Positions 8,790 through 17,150 of a stretch of DNA of 64,000 bases are shown one piece after another (the stretch's first letter is position 1; every line of letters begins with the position of its first letter). The DNA is from an uncultured Roseburia sp. Lineage in GTDB: Bacteria > Bacillota > Clostridia > Lachnospirales > Lachnospiraceae. The DNA is taken from NCBI GenBank assembly GCA_945787015.1, contig CALZGM010000003.1:95493-159492 (forward strand). The letters run 5' to 3'. The translations under genes and the position numbers were made by a program. Under the pieces are notes generated by a model that did not search any database, was not told the origin of the DNA, and saw only the letters and a program-made list of their open reading frames with translations.

Positions 8790-10730
8790 ATGAACGAAAG
8801 AAGGCTTGTTTATACAAAAGAAAACTGTGTTGGATGTAATCGCTGTATCGGAGTGTGCCCATGTCCGGGTGCGAATGTTGCCACAGTAAACGAAAACGGA
8901 GAAAATAAGATTGAAGTAGATTCTACAAGATGCATTGCATGTGGTGCCTGCTTTGATGTGTGTGAACACAACGCACGTGCATTCGATGATGATACACAGC
9001 GTTTTTTTGATGATTTAAAAGCCGGCAAGAAAATATCCATTCTTATTGCACCTGCATTTAAGGCTAATTATCAGAAGGAATACGAAAAATATCTTGGGCA
9101 GTTAAAGGCCTATGGCGTGAATCGTATGATTAGTATTTCATTTGGTGCAGACATTACAACTTGGGCATACATAAAATATATTACTGAAAATCATTTCTAT
9201 GGTGGAATATCACAGCCATGTCCTGCAGTTGTTGGATATATTGAAAAATATATACCGGAGCTTATTCCAAAGCTTATGCCGGTACATTCTCCAATGATGT
9301 GTGGAGCAATCTATGCAAAAAAATATATGGGCGTGAAAGATGACCTGGCATTTATCAGTCCATGTATTGCTAAGAAAAATGAAATTGATGATACAAATTG
9401 TGGCGGATATATTCGCTACAACGTTACCTTTGAACATTTGGTTGATTATTTAAAGAAGAATCCAATTAGTGCAGAGCCTTTCACAGATGAAATAGAGTAT
9501 GGTCTTGGCTCTATCTATCCTATGCCTGGTGGGCTTAAGGAAAATGTATACTGGCTATTGGGAGAGGATGCATTCATTCGCCAGATCGAAGGTGAAAAGC
9601 ATATGTATCATTATCTTGATAAAAATAAACATCTTATTGCTGATAATAAGACGCCATACCTTTTTGTTGATGCGCTAAATTGCTCCGGTGGTTGTATTTA
9701 CGGAACAGGAATTGAAGAGTCAAAGAATGACGATGAAGGCATTTTTATGGAAATCCAGAAAATCAGACTGGATAGTAAAAAGGATAGTAAGAAGAATGGC
9801 CCCTGGAGTAGAAAACTTACCCCTGAAAAACGTCTTAAGGCTCTTAATAAGCAGTTTGAAAACCTAAAATTAAGTGATTTTATTCGACATTATACAGATA
9901 AAAGTGCAAGTTGCAAGAATGCAGTTCCATCCAAAACAGAACAGCAAACTATTTTCCATACTATGATGAAAGATACCGTTGAGTTACAGGGAATTAACTG
10001 TAGCGGTTGCGGGTATGATACTTGTCATGATATGGCCGTGGCCATTTTTAATGGTTTTAATTATAAAGAGAATTGTGTATTCTATGAAAGAGATTTGGCA
10101 ATCAGAGAAAGAGCCGAAAATAAGGCACTTCTGGATGAAATTCATTCGCAAAAAGAGGAAGCGGACAGACTTAAGGAAGATGTTGTGGAACGAATTAATG
10201 AGAGTTTTAATGATCTTGGAACTACTATTATGACGATTGAAGAAGGATGTGTTCAAAATACGAACGATAGTATGTCAATCTCTGAGGCTATGAATACAGT
10301 TACGGCTTTTTCAGAAGAACTGCGGTCTGTATTAAATCGTATAAACGAATGTTTAGCTCTTCTTTCAAAGAATAATCAGGATGTCATTAACATCGCAGAT
10401 CAGACAAACCTTTTGGCTCTTAATGCTTCCATAGAGGCTGCGCGCGCGGGAGAAGCCGGCAAGGGATTTGCGGTTGTTGCGGGTGAAATCAAGGTGCTGG
10501 CTGAAAATTCAAGAAAGACTGCAGATGATTCAAATTATAATAATGATGAAGTGCAGAGACTATTGAATGAGTTATCCCAAAATGCAGAAAAACTTTCGGA
10601 AGTTATTGCCGGCGTTAACGACAAAACGCAGAATCTGGTGGCTTCAGCAGAGGAAACTACATCTGCAATGGATGTGGTTGCAAAAACTCTTGATGAGGCA
10701 AGAGATAGATTAAAAGAGATGATGGTATAG
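8790..10730 (+). CDS. [FeFe]-hydrogenase-like sensor fused to a methyl-accepting chemotaxis signalling domain
   Basis: A 646-residue soluble protein with four parts. (1) A 2[4Fe-4S] ferredoxin domain with two CxxCxxCxxxC motifs (Cys 13/16/19/23 and 48/51/54/58). (2) A [FeFe]-hydrogenase large-subunit domain, residues about 80-330. All four H-cluster cysteines are kept in diverged motifs: SQPCPAV (Cys144), SPCIAKKNE (Cys192) and NCSGGC (Cys298, Cys302). (3) A 4Fe-4S Fes-type domain with Cys 404/407/412/429. (4) A coiled coil and MCP hairpin with tip [20 protein letters not shown] near residues 537-556. The proton-relay Cys of the usual TSCCP motif is replaced by Pro (QPCP), and the SPQQMF-like segment reads SPMMCG, so catalysis may be weak and the role may be sensing H2 or redox state. 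There are no membrane segments. The protein ends at an ordinary stop whose last base begins the adjoining repeat element. Confidence 0.88.
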   Translation: MNERRLVYTKENCVGCNRCIGVCPCPGANVATVNENGENKIEVDSTRCIACGACFDVCEHNARAFDDDTQRFFDDLKAGKKISILIAPAFKANYQKEYEKYLGQLKAYGVNRMISISFGADITTWAYIKYITENHFYGGISQPCPAVVGYIEKYIPELIPKLMPVHSPMMCGAIYAKKYMGVKDDLAFISPCIAKKNEIDDTNCGGYIRYNVTFEHLVDYLKKNPISAEPFTDEIEYGLGSIYPMPGGLKENVYWLLGEDAFIRQIEGEKHMYHYLDKNKHLIADNKTPYLFVDALNCSGGCIYGTGIEESKNDDEGIFMEIQKIRLDSKKDSKKNGPWSRKLTPEKRLKALNKQFENLKLSDFIRHYTDKSASCKNAVPSKTEQQTIFHTMMKDTVELQGINCSGCGYDTCHDMAVAIFNGFNYKENCVFYERDLAIRERAENKALLDEIHSQKEEADRLKEDVVERINESFNDLGTTIMTIEEGCVQNTNDSMSISEAMNTVTAFSEELRSVLNRINECLALLSKNNQDVINIADQTNLLALNASIEAARAGEAGKGFAVVAGEIKVLAENSRKTADDSNYNNDEVQRLLNELSQNAEKLSEVIAGVNDKTQNLVASAEETTSAMDVVAKTLDEARDRLKEMMV

Positions 10731-10910
10731 ATATTTAGCTCACTAAATTATTTTAACATAAAGTAGTTACACAATAAGAAAGAGTATCCTTTATTTTTAG
10801 ATGCGGTTATAAATGTATAAGAAACTCTTCATTCCAAAACGCACTTAAAATAAAGGATACTCTTTCTTATTGCAATCTACTTTATGAAAATAATTTATTG
10901 AAGCTAGATA
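10730..10910. repeat. Inverted-repeat unit 1
   Basis: The arms run roughly 10730-10805 and 10840-10910, with a 34-base loop between them. A 26-bp core is perfectly inverted (10772-10797 against 10847-10872). Outside it the arms keep pairing with small bulges out to GATATTTAGCT on the left and AAGCTAGATACC on the right. Confidence 0.85.
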
Positions 10911-10945
10911 CCAGCTTTAAAAACTTCGTAAGCCTTGGGAAGCTA

Positions 10946-11260
10946 GGATTTAGTTGCAGAATTTAATTTATCGTTACGTATATTGAAGAGAGAAAGAGAC
11001 AGACATTTTTTATGTTCGTTTGGGAGCATACTAGAAGTTCTTTATCTATACTTCACAGACAGCGGGAAAATGGCATGGATGCCATTTTCAACGGCAAGTG
11101 ACATGGATGTCACTTTGCCGTGACGCGTAATGATGAATAAAAATTTCATGTATAGATAATAGAACTTCTTATATGCGTACATACGAATAGAAAAAAGTCA
11201 GTCTCTTTCTCTCTTCCTCAATATACAAAACTATAAATCTAAATTCTGCACTAAATATCT
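10946..11260. repeat. Inverted-repeat unit 2 with twin inner hairpins
   Basis: The arms 10956-11051 and 11150-11250 align as inverted repeats at about four positions in five over about 100 bases, including GAGAGAAAGAGAC and AGAAGTTCT blocks. The roughly 98-base centre carries two more hairpins. The apparent compensating changes and short indels suggest folding or old duplication rather than a recent perfect palindrome. Confidence 0.82.
11067..11121. repeat. Twin hairpins with identical ATGGAT loops
   Basis: Hairpin A (11067-11088) has arms AAAATGGC / GCCATTTT around ATGGAT. Hairpin B (11091-11121) has arms ACGGCAAGTGAC / GTCACTTTGCCGT, with one extra base, around the same ATGGAT loop. They sit side by side at the centre of unit 2. 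Neither is followed by a T-run, so they are not ordinary terminators. Confidence 0.85.
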
Positions 11261-11272
11261 TTTTATATCCTA

Positions 11273-12589
11273 TTAAAATGAAACCCGGATAATCTCCTGC
11301 GCATACTCGCTTTTTGGTGTTTTTTTGCATTTATAAGCACAAATCTGCTCATACAAATCTGCAGCAAAAATATCTGCTTTCAGCATTTTTATAACATTTT
11401 CATCTAAGTAGGAGGAAGCATCTGCAAGTTTTGAGATAATCGGTACGTTGGTGTAAGATTTCAGCTCTTTTAGTAGAGAAGAAGCATCCTTTCGAAATCC
11501 AAGTATTCGCAGATAAGGAATATAATCCAATTCCTTACCAAACAGATAATCCTGATTGGTAATTCCAAGAATGAAATGTAGCAGTACACGGCTCATTCTG
11601 GTATAAGTCACATCCTTGCTTTTGCATAATTCGCAGAACTGCTCAAAGGAAGAGAAACTCATGCGATTTTTAAAAAGCCGGTTTGCAATATCAGGGGTTG
11701 AGTCCCCGATGTCTGCCAAAAAATCTGAATCTGTTGTCAGTAATCGATACCCTAAAATAGAAGAAAAATCGTTTGCCTGAATCAGAGAATCAGTTGACAA
11801 ATAATCTTTTAAAATCTCTAATGCGGTGGCAGGCATAGCGGAGGTAAATACCTCTGTAAACTGACATGCATTTTCGTTAGAAATATGCCCTAAGAACTTA
11901 CGAATTGCCGTTGCAGAAGCGGTAGGAGGGCTATCTATATCGGTCAATGAGGGTGTATCCAAAATCTTATCTTCATGATATCCGGCACCCTCACGCATTA
12001 TCAAATGAGGTGTCATAGAAGAATTTCTGCGTTTTATCGCTTTGAGATATTCAATTGCTAAGATGTTATTTGGTTCATTTAATATAGAAGAGACCGTTTC
12101 AAAAGCATACTTGCAAGAGGGGGCATCCGAAGCAGCAAAATAATCGCAAAGAGCTCTGCTTCTTGCAACCGGGAAGGAAAGTCCTTCTTTTAAATAAGAG
12201 GATAATGCATTACGATAGAGAATAGGTTCCTTTACTAACACTTCTGCAATCATGGAAAGTAATGCTAAATCATCCGTTTCTGCACCAAAACAGATACCAT
12301 CAACACATCTCATTTTATCAAAGAGAGTAACGCCGGCCATAGCAAAATATTCTGCAGAAGAAGTAGCCCATAATACGGGTAGTTCCATGACCAGGTCTGC
12401 ACCACAACCCAAAGCCATTTTTGTACGGGTATATTTATCTGCAATGGCAGGAGTGCCACGCTGCACAAAATTACCACTCATAGCAACTACAACAAAGTCT
12501 GCATGGAGTTCTTCCTTTATTTTTTTTATCTGATATGCATGTCCGTTGTGAAACGGATTATACTCTGCAATAATACCAATGATTTTCAT
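11273..12589 (-). CDS. tmcAL: tRNA(Met) cytidine acetate ligase
   Basis: A 438-residue nucleotidyltransferase-fold protein (formerly YlbM). In Bacillus the family activates acetate with ATP and acetylates the wobble cytidine (C34) of elongator tRNA-Met. The N-terminus GIIAEYNPFHNGH contains the HxGH-type nucleotide-binding motif, and GNFVQRGTPAIADK and CGADLVMELP are family segments. Length fits the family. It is divergent from ackA and convergent with the hydrogenase-MCP gene; its 3' end abuts the 530-bp repeat element, which may double as its terminator. Confidence 0.93.
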   Translation of the reverse strand: MKIIGIIAEYNPFHNGHAYQIKKIKEELHADFVVVAMSGNFVQRGTPAIADKYTRTKMALGCGADLVMELPVLWATSSAEYFAMAGVTLFDKMRCVDGICFGAETDDLALLSMIAEVLVKEPILYRNALSSYLKEGLSFPVARSRALCDYFAASDAPSCKYAFETVSSILNEPNNILAIEYLKAIKRRNSSMTPHLIMREGAGYHEDKILDTPSLTDIDSPPTASATAIRKFLGHISNENACQFTEVFTSAMPATALEILKDYLSTDSLIQANDFSSILGYRLLTTDSDFLADIGDSTPDIANRLFKNRMSFSSFEQFCELCKSKDVTYTRMSRVLLHFILGITNQDYLFGKELDYIPYLRILGFRKDASSLLKELKSYTNVPIISKLADASSYLDENVIKMLKADIFAADLYEQICAYKCKKTPKSEYAQEIIRVSF

Positions 12590-12723
12590 TTGATTTTATT
12601 CTCCCAAACTTCAATATAGTTATCATATCACATCAAAGAAAAGAAAACTAGAAGACATTCCTGTGCGTTAAAATTTTGACGAGATGTTTTCCATTTTATA
12701 CATGTTTTCTACCCAAAAGAAGC

Positions 12724-12752
12724 TTGTTTATCTGAGCAGATGGGGGTATACT
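12724..12752 (+). promoter_or_regulatory. ackA: ackA promoter
   Basis: TTGTTT (12724-12729) and TATACT (12747-12752) have a 17-base spacer. The predicted start near 12759 leaves a leader of about 65 bases before the ackA ATG. The rest of the 235-base divergent gap with tmcAL shows no clear structure. Confidence 0.65.
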
Positions 12753-12824
12753 TAAAATTAAGAGTGCTTTGTGATAAAAAGTACCAAAAGAAACGGAAAA
12801 AGAAGAAAAAATGGAGGTTTTTCA

Positions 12825-14021
12825 ATGAACGTATTAGTTATTAACTGCGGAAGCTCATCTCTGAAGTATCAGTTAATCGATTCAGAGACAGAAGCTGTAT
12901 TAGCAAAAGGACTTTGTGAAAGAATCGGTATTGACGGAAGACTGGTTTATCAGAAGACAGGTCTTGACAAAGAAATTACAGAGGCACCGATGCCTACACA
13001 TAAACAGGCAATCCAGATGGTATTAGATGCCCTTGTAAATCCAAAAACAGGTGCAATTGCAAGCCTTGCAGAAGTAGATGCAGTAGGACATCGTGTGGTA
13101 CATGGTGGCGAGAAGTTCTCAGAGGCTGCTTTAGTAAATGATGAAGTAATCAAGGCAGTAGAAGAATGTAACGATTTGGCACCGCTTCATAATCCGGCGA
13201 ACTTAATCGGTATCAATGCATGTAAAGAATTAATGCCAAACGTACCTATGGTTACGGTATATGATACTGCATTCCATCAGACCATGCCAAAGAAAGCATA
13301 TTTATATGGTCTTCCATATGAATACTATGAAAAATATAAAGTAAGAAGATATGGTTTCCATGGAACCAGCCACAGCTTTGTCTCAAAGCGTACAGCTGAA
13401 TTTTTGGGAATGGATATCAACAATTCCAAGATTATTGTTGCACATTTAGGAAACGGAGCTTCTATCAGCGCTGTATTAAATGGAAAATGTGTAGATACCT
13501 CCATGGGTCTTACACCATTGGAAGGTCTTGTAATGGGAACACGTTCCGGTGACATTGATCCGGCTATTATGGAATTCATTGCAAAGAAAGAAAACCTTGA
13601 TATTGAAGGCGTGATGAATGTATTAAACAAAAAGTCAGGCGTACAGGGAATTTCTCAGTTGTCTAGTGACTTCCGTGATTTGGAAGCTGCTTATTTGGAA
13701 GGAAACGAGCTTGCAATCAATGCGATTGAAGTATTCTGCTATCGAGTAGCAAAGTATATCGGAGCTTATGCAGCATCTATGAATGGTGTTGATGCAATTG
13801 CATTTACTGCCGGTATTGGTGAGAATACAGAAATTGTTCGTGAAAAGGTATTAGAGTATCTTGGATATCTGGGAATTACACTGGATAAAGAAGCAAACAA
13901 AAAACGCGGAGAGGATAATCTGATTTCTACACCGGATTCAAAAGTAAAGGTTTGCGTCATTCCTACAAACGAGGAACTTGCAATTGCAAGAGAAACAGTT
14001 GCAATTGTAAAAGGTAACTAA
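12825..14021 (+). CDS. ackA: Acetate kinase
   Basis: A 398-residue acetate kinase, which makes ATP and acetate from acetyl phosphate in fermentation. Signatures are NVLVINCGSSSLKYQL at the N-terminus, RRYGFHGTSH near residue 175 and FTAGIGENT near residue 323. The ATG at 12825 follows GGAGG by 8 bases; an in-frame ATG at 12771 lies close to the predicted transcript start and lacks a site. The usual partner pta is not in this window next to ackA. A separate strong promoter drives the following yceD-rpmF unit. Confidence 0.97.
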   Translation: MNVLVINCGSSSLKYQLIDSETEAVLAKGLCERIGIDGRLVYQKTGLDKEITEAPMPTHKQAIQMVLDALVNPKTGAIASLAEVDAVGHRVVHGGEKFSEAALVNDEVIKAVEECNDLAPLHNPANLIGINACKELMPNVPMVTVYDTAFHQTMPKKAYLYGLPYEYYEKYKVRRYGFHGTSHSFVSKRTAEFLGMDINNSKIIVAHLGNGASISAVLNGKCVDTSMGLTPLEGLVMGTRSGDIDPAIMEFIAKKENLDIEGVMNVLNKKSGVQGISQLSSDFRDLEAAYLEGNELAINAIEVFCYRVAKYIGAYAASMNGVDAIAFTAGIGENTEIVREKVLEYLGYLGITLDKEANKKRGEDNLISTPDSKVKVCVIPTNEELAIARETVAIVKGN

Positions 14022-14040
14022 AAATAAGTTAAAAAAGTGG

Positions 14041-14069
14041 TTGACAAACCAAGGCCCGCTATGTATAAT
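14041..14069 (+). promoter_or_regulatory. Consensus sigma-A promoter for yceD-rpmF
   Basis: Perfect -35 TTGACA (14041-14046) and perfect -10 TATAAT (14064-14069) have a 17-base spacer. This is the strongest match to consensus in the window, fitting a ribosomal-protein gene. Confidence 0.92.
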
Positions 14070-14115
14070 CATTTAGGTGTGAAACCTTGTCGATAAGATG
14101 AGGAGGGAGAGAACC

Positions 14116-14640
14116 ATGCGTATAGATCTTTCAAACGTTATAACTTGTGAGAACAAAGTAGTAACTGAAAACGTTCCAATCGAGCTTGAGTCGTTTAAAT
14201 CTAGACTGGGCGATTTCCCGATAATAGAAAAAGCACCGGTGGAGCTTAGAATTGCTAACCAGGAGAACAAGCAGCTGCTTATCCATGGTGTGGTTGATTT
14301 TACAGCGCTGATACCGTGTGGTCGTTGTCTGGAAGAAGTTCCGACAAACATCCATTTCGAAATTGAGAAAGAGATGAAATTAGAAAACTCTGCAGTCAAT
14401 GATGAAGAGATGGATGATACAGACTACCTGATTGGATTTGATCTGGATGTAGATAGATTAATCTACGAAGAGATTTTGGTAAACTGGCCGATGAAGGTTC
14501 TGTGCAGCGAGGATTGCAAAGGAATTTGCAAAGTGTGCGGAATCAACCTGAATAAGGGTGACTGCAATTGCCAGAGAACAGAACTGGATCCAAGAATGGC
14601 AGCATTCCAAGATGTCTTTAACAAATTTAAGGAGGTGTAG
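14116..14640 (+). CDS. YceD family protein (DUF177)
   Basis: A 174-residue DUF177 protein, almost always encoded before rpmF and linked to rRNA accumulation in other bacteria. The ATG at 14116 follows AGGAGGGAG (14101-14109) at a good distance; an upstream ATG at 14098 lies before that site. It has the conserved CGRCLEE segment (about residue 68) and a second cysteine cluster, CSEDCKGICKVCG with a later CNC, that may bind metal. The rpmF start lies 4 bases downstream. The biochemical function is not established. Confidence 0.9.
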   Translation: MRIDLSNVITCENKVVTENVPIELESFKSRLGDFPIIEKAPVELRIANQENKQLLIHGVVDFTALIPCGRCLEEVPTNIHFEIEKEMKLENSAVNDEEMDDTDYLIGFDLDVDRLIYEEILVNWPMKVLCSEDCKGICKVCGINLNKGDCNCQRTELDPRMAAFQDVFNKFKEV

Positions 14641-14644
14641 GTAA

Positions 14645-14824
14645 ATGTCAATTTGTCCAAAGAATAAATCTTCCAAAGGAAGAAGAGATAAAAGAAGAGC
14701 AAACTGGAAAATGTCTGCTCCGGCATTAGTTAAATGCAGCAAATGTGGAGAATTAATGATGCCACACAGAGTTTGCAAGAACTGCGGATCTTATAACAAA
14801 AAAGAGATTATCGCTCAGGACTAA
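14645..14824 (+). CDS. rpmF: 50S ribosomal protein L32
   Basis: A 59-residue zinc-ribbon ribosomal protein. The N-terminus SICPKNKSSKGRRDKRRA and the pattern CSKCGELMMPHRVCKNCG (two CxxC pairs) identify bL32 in its zinc-binding form. GGAGG in the yceD tail provides the ribosome binding site. It is followed by a strong terminator, which closes the yceD-rpmF unit. Confidence 0.97.
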   Translation: MSICPKNKSSKGRRDKRRANWKMSAPALVKCSKCGELMMPHRVCKNCGSYNKKEIIAQD

Positions 14825-14842
14825 TCAAGAACAAAAACCATG

Positions 14843-14870
14843 AAGGGTTTCCGAGAGGAAACCCTTTTTT
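14843..14870 (+). terminator. Terminator after rpmF
   Basis: The perfect 10-bp stem AAGGGTTTCC / GGAAACCCTT has a GAGA loop and a following T-run. Confidence 0.93.
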
Positions 14871-14928
14871 ATGTCGTGTGTCCGGCAAAGCTGGACCACA
14901 CTTGCATACAGAGTTTATAAATATTTAA

Positions 14929-14957
14929 TTGCCACATGCTTTACTTTGTAGTATCAT
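14929..14957 (+). promoter_or_regulatory. Putative promoter for the yesL-like gene
   Basis: TTGCCA (14929-14934) and TATCAT (14952-14957) have a 17-base spacer. The predicted start near 14964 is 30 bases ahead of the coding region. Confidence 0.55.
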
Positions 14958-14993
14958 ACGTTTTGTGGATTATTTTGGAAAGGATCATGGAGT

Positions 14994-15647
14994 ATGGATC
15001 AGATTTTTAATTTGGATAATAAATTTTTCAGAGGAGTTGCGAAGATTGTTGATTGCGTGTGGCTAAGTCTGCTATGGCTGTTTTGCTCAATCCCAATAGT
15101 TACGATCGGAGCTTCTACTACAGCATTGTATTATGCAGTGAATAAATGTTTGCGGAATGACAGAGGATATGCTTCGTCAGAGTTTTTTCATTCCTTCAAG
15201 GAGAATTTTAAGCAGTCCACGATTATCTGGCTGATTCTATTAGTGATTTATGCGGTATTGGGTTTTGACTATTATGTAATGAAGCAGTTCGCAGAGGCAG
15301 GACAGGAGATAGGAAAATTATATATTTGTTTCTTTGTGTTTGCAGCAATCGTTACCATGTGGGGATTTTATATTTTTCCTTATATCGCACGTTTTGAGAA
15401 TACTGTGAAAAATATTATGAAAAATACTGTCTATATGGCAATCAGCAATGTCCATTGGACGATTTGCATGACCGTTTTGTTCATTGCAATGTGGCTGGGA
15501 TTGTATCTTTTCCCGGTGGCTGTTGTTATTATGCCTGCATTATATAATTTATTAAAAAATCTGATGTTAGAGCATGTGTTTAAAAAGTATATGACACCGG
15601 AAGACCTTGAGGCAGAGCAGGAGCGGAACCGGAATTTCTATAATTAA
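14994..15647 (+). CDS. YesL family membrane protein (DUF624)
   Basis: A 217-residue integral membrane protein with about five hydrophobic segments, at residues 20-44, 76-94, 106-128, 151-173 and 175-190. The stretch WLFCSIPIVTIGASTTALYY near the N-terminus is the DUF624/YesL signature. The family often lies with sugar-uptake genes, but here it stands between rpmF and plsX under its own promoter. Function is unknown. Confidence 0.85.
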   Translation: MDQIFNLDNKFFRGVAKIVDCVWLSLLWLFCSIPIVTIGASTTALYYAVNKCLRNDRGYASSEFFHSFKENFKQSTIIWLILLVIYAVLGFDYYVMKQFAEAGQEIGKLYICFFVFAAIVTMWGFYIFPYIARFENTVKNIMKNTVYMAISNVHWTICMTVLFIAMWLGLYLFPVAVVIMPALYNLLKNLMLEHVFKKYMTPEDLEAEQERNRNFYN

Positions 15648-15725
15648 ACATCGTCTTTTTATGTATTGATTTATGGAAAAAGTTATAGTATATTTTTTAT
15701 AGCGATTAGAAATGGAGAAGAAAAG

Positions 15726-16751
15726 ATGCAGGAAATGACAAAGGTTGTAGTGGATGCAATGGGTGGAGACTACGCACCGGCTGAACCGGTTAAAGCTGCA
15801 GTAGATGCTGTTAATGGAGCGGACAATATAAAGGTCGTGCTTGTAGGACAACGGGATGTGGTCGAAGCAGAGTTAAGTAAGTATACTTATCCAAAGGAGC
15901 AGATTGAGGTAGTGCATGCAGAGGAAGTGATTGAGACTGCTGAGCCACCTGTAAATGCGATTCGCAAGAAAAAACAGTCGTCCATGGTCATAGGTATGAA
16001 CATGGTCAAGAATAAAGAAGCAGATGCCTTCGTTTCATCAGGAAGTTCCGGAGCTGTTTTGGTAGGAGGACAGGTTTTGGTAGGACGCATCAGAGGGATT
16101 GAACGTCCACCGCTTGCGCCACTCATTCCTACAGAGAAGGGAGTTTCCTTATTGGTTGACTGTGGAGCAAACGTGGATGCAAGAGCATCACATCTTGTAC
16201 AGTTTGCAAGAATGGGTTCCATCTATATGGAACATGTTGTTGGAATTAAAAATCCTCGCGTTGCGATTGTAAATATCGGTGCTGAGGAAGAAAAGGGAAA
16301 TGCGTTGGTAAAAGAGACGCTTCCTTTATTAAAAGAGTGTACAGATATTAATTTTATCGGCAGTATTGAAGCGAGAGAGATTCCAAAGGGCGGAGCAGAT
16401 GTGATTGTTTGTGAGGCATTTGTAGGAAATGTAATTTTAAAGCTATATGAGGGACTTGCTTCTACCTTAATCAGCGTAATTAAGAAGGGATTAATGAGTA
16501 CGCTTGTAAGTAAGATTGGTGCTGCATTAGCCTTGCCGGCTCTTAAGAAGACGTTAAAGGCTTTTGATGCTACGGAATATGGCGGAGCACCTTTGCTGGG
16601 GCTTAATGGTTTAGTTGTGAAAACACATGGCAGCGCGAAGGCAGTTGAGATTCGAAATGCCATTTATCAATGTGTAACATTTAAAGAGCAAGACATTAAT
16701 GGAAAAATCAAGAAAAATATTATATGTTCGGATGAACAGGAAGGGATGTAA
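15726..16751 (+). CDS. plsX: Phosphate acyltransferase PlsX
   Basis: A 341-residue enzyme making acyl-phosphate from acyl-ACP, the donor for PlsY (encoded here at 44708). The N-terminal [12 protein letters not shown] and the segment [14 protein letters not shown] are family signatures. The ATG at 15726 is used because GGAG is 8 bases upstream; an in-frame start at 15666 lacks a site, and an ATG at 15735 is also possible. It is followed after 2 bases by acpP, so synthesis of the two is coupled. Confidence 0.95.
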   Translation: MQEMTKVVVDAMGGDYAPAEPVKAAVDAVNGADNIKVVLVGQRDVVEAELSKYTYPKEQIEVVHAEEVIETAEPPVNAIRKKKQSSMVIGMNMVKNKEADAFVSSGSSGAVLVGGQVLVGRIRGIERPPLAPLIPTEKGVSLLVDCGANVDARASHLVQFARMGSIYMEHVVGIKNPRVAIVNIGAEEEKGNALVKETLPLLKECTDINFIGSIEAREIPKGGADVIVCEAFVGNVILKLYEGLASTLISVIKKGLMSTLVSKIGAALALPALKKTLKAFDATEYGGAPLLGLNGLVVKTHGSAKAVEIRNAIYQCVTFKEQDINGKIKKNIICSDEQEGM

Positions 16752-16753
16752 AA

Positions 16754-16987
16754 ATGGAATTTGAAAAGTTGAAAAAAATCATTGCAGAGGTATTAAATGT
16801 AGACGAGGAAGAAATCACAATGGATACAACATTTGTGGATGATCTCGGGGCAGATTCTTTAGATATTTTCCAGATTATTATGGGATTAGAGGAAGAATTT
16901 GATATTGAAATTGCAAATGAAGAGGCTGAGAATATCGTTACCGTAGCAGATGCAGTAGAACAGATTAAAAATGCTTTGAATTCATAA
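16754..16987 (+). CDS. acpP: Acyl carrier protein
   Basis: A 77-residue acidic protein with the phosphopantetheine attachment motif GADSLD (Ser about residue 37). It lies 2 bases behind plsX, the usual order. An overlapping pair of hairpins follows, the first of which is a terminator. Confidence 0.96.
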   Translation: MEFEKLKKIIAEVLNVDEEEITMDTTFVDDLGADSLDIFQIIMGLEEEFDIEIANEEAENIVTVADAVEQIKNALNS

Positions 16988-17021
16988 TTGCAGCAAAACA
17001 GGATTCATCATGGATTATAAG

Positions 17022-17046
17022 GCCCTTGTAGCAACAAGGGCTTTTT
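17022..17046 (+). terminator. Terminator after acpP
   Basis: The stem GCCCTTG / CAAGGGC has a 6-base loop, then TTTTT. Its 3' arm is shared with a longer alternative hairpin (17037-17101). Confidence 0.85.
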
Positions 17047-17101
17047 ATTTCATGGCAGCTCATTTCTTTTAGGTGTATGATGTCATGAAATAAAAAGCCC
17101 T
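17037..17101. repeat. Alternative 18-bp inverted repeat competing with the acpP terminator
   Basis: AGGGCTTTTTATTTCATG (17037-17054) is perfectly inverted at 17084-17101 with a 29-base loop. It uses the same AGGGC bases as the 3' arm of the terminator at 17022-17046, so in RNA only one of the two can form. On the minus strand it would also read as a hairpin. It lies about 50 bases before rnc. Confidence 0.85.
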
Positions 17102-17150
17102 GTATAAACTGTGTACGAATAGTGGACAGTAGAAAGTATGGAGATGACGT

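Larger units (their letters stand above)
10730..11260. repeat. 530-bp non-coding element of two large nested inverted repeats
   Basis: The whole gap between two convergent genes is filled by this structure; no gene is seen in it. Its outer ends are a perfect 9-bp inverted repeat, GATATTTAG (10730-10738) and CTAAATATC (11251-11259). Inside are two separate large palindromic units (10730-10910 and 10946-11260), each beginning and ending with a version of GRTWTYTAG. The left end overlaps the last base of the hydrogenase-MCP stop codon, and the right end lies 13 bases from the end of tmcAL. It could be a miniature inverted-repeat mobile element, a structured RNA or a bidirectional terminator complex. 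Its size and nesting make a plain terminator unlikely. No flanking target duplication is evident. Confidence 0.8.

Noticed and set aside
11067-11121. CRISPR-like repeat pair
   Set aside because: There are only two hairpins with different stems, no regular spacers and no cas genes.
10730-11260. Retron msr/msd or group II intron as an explanation for the large inverted repeats
   Set aside because: No reverse transcriptase gene lies nearby, and no intron domain V-like hairpin was recognised. The two-unit palindromic layout with shared ends fits neither class.
10730-11260. Simple bidirectional terminator
   Set aside because: A terminator needs 30-40 bases. This structure spans 530 bases with nested arms of 75-100 bases, and the main stems are not followed by T-runs.
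16223-16663. A 146-codon antisense frame within plsX
   Set aside because: It is antisense to a conserved enzyme and has no site or context of its own.
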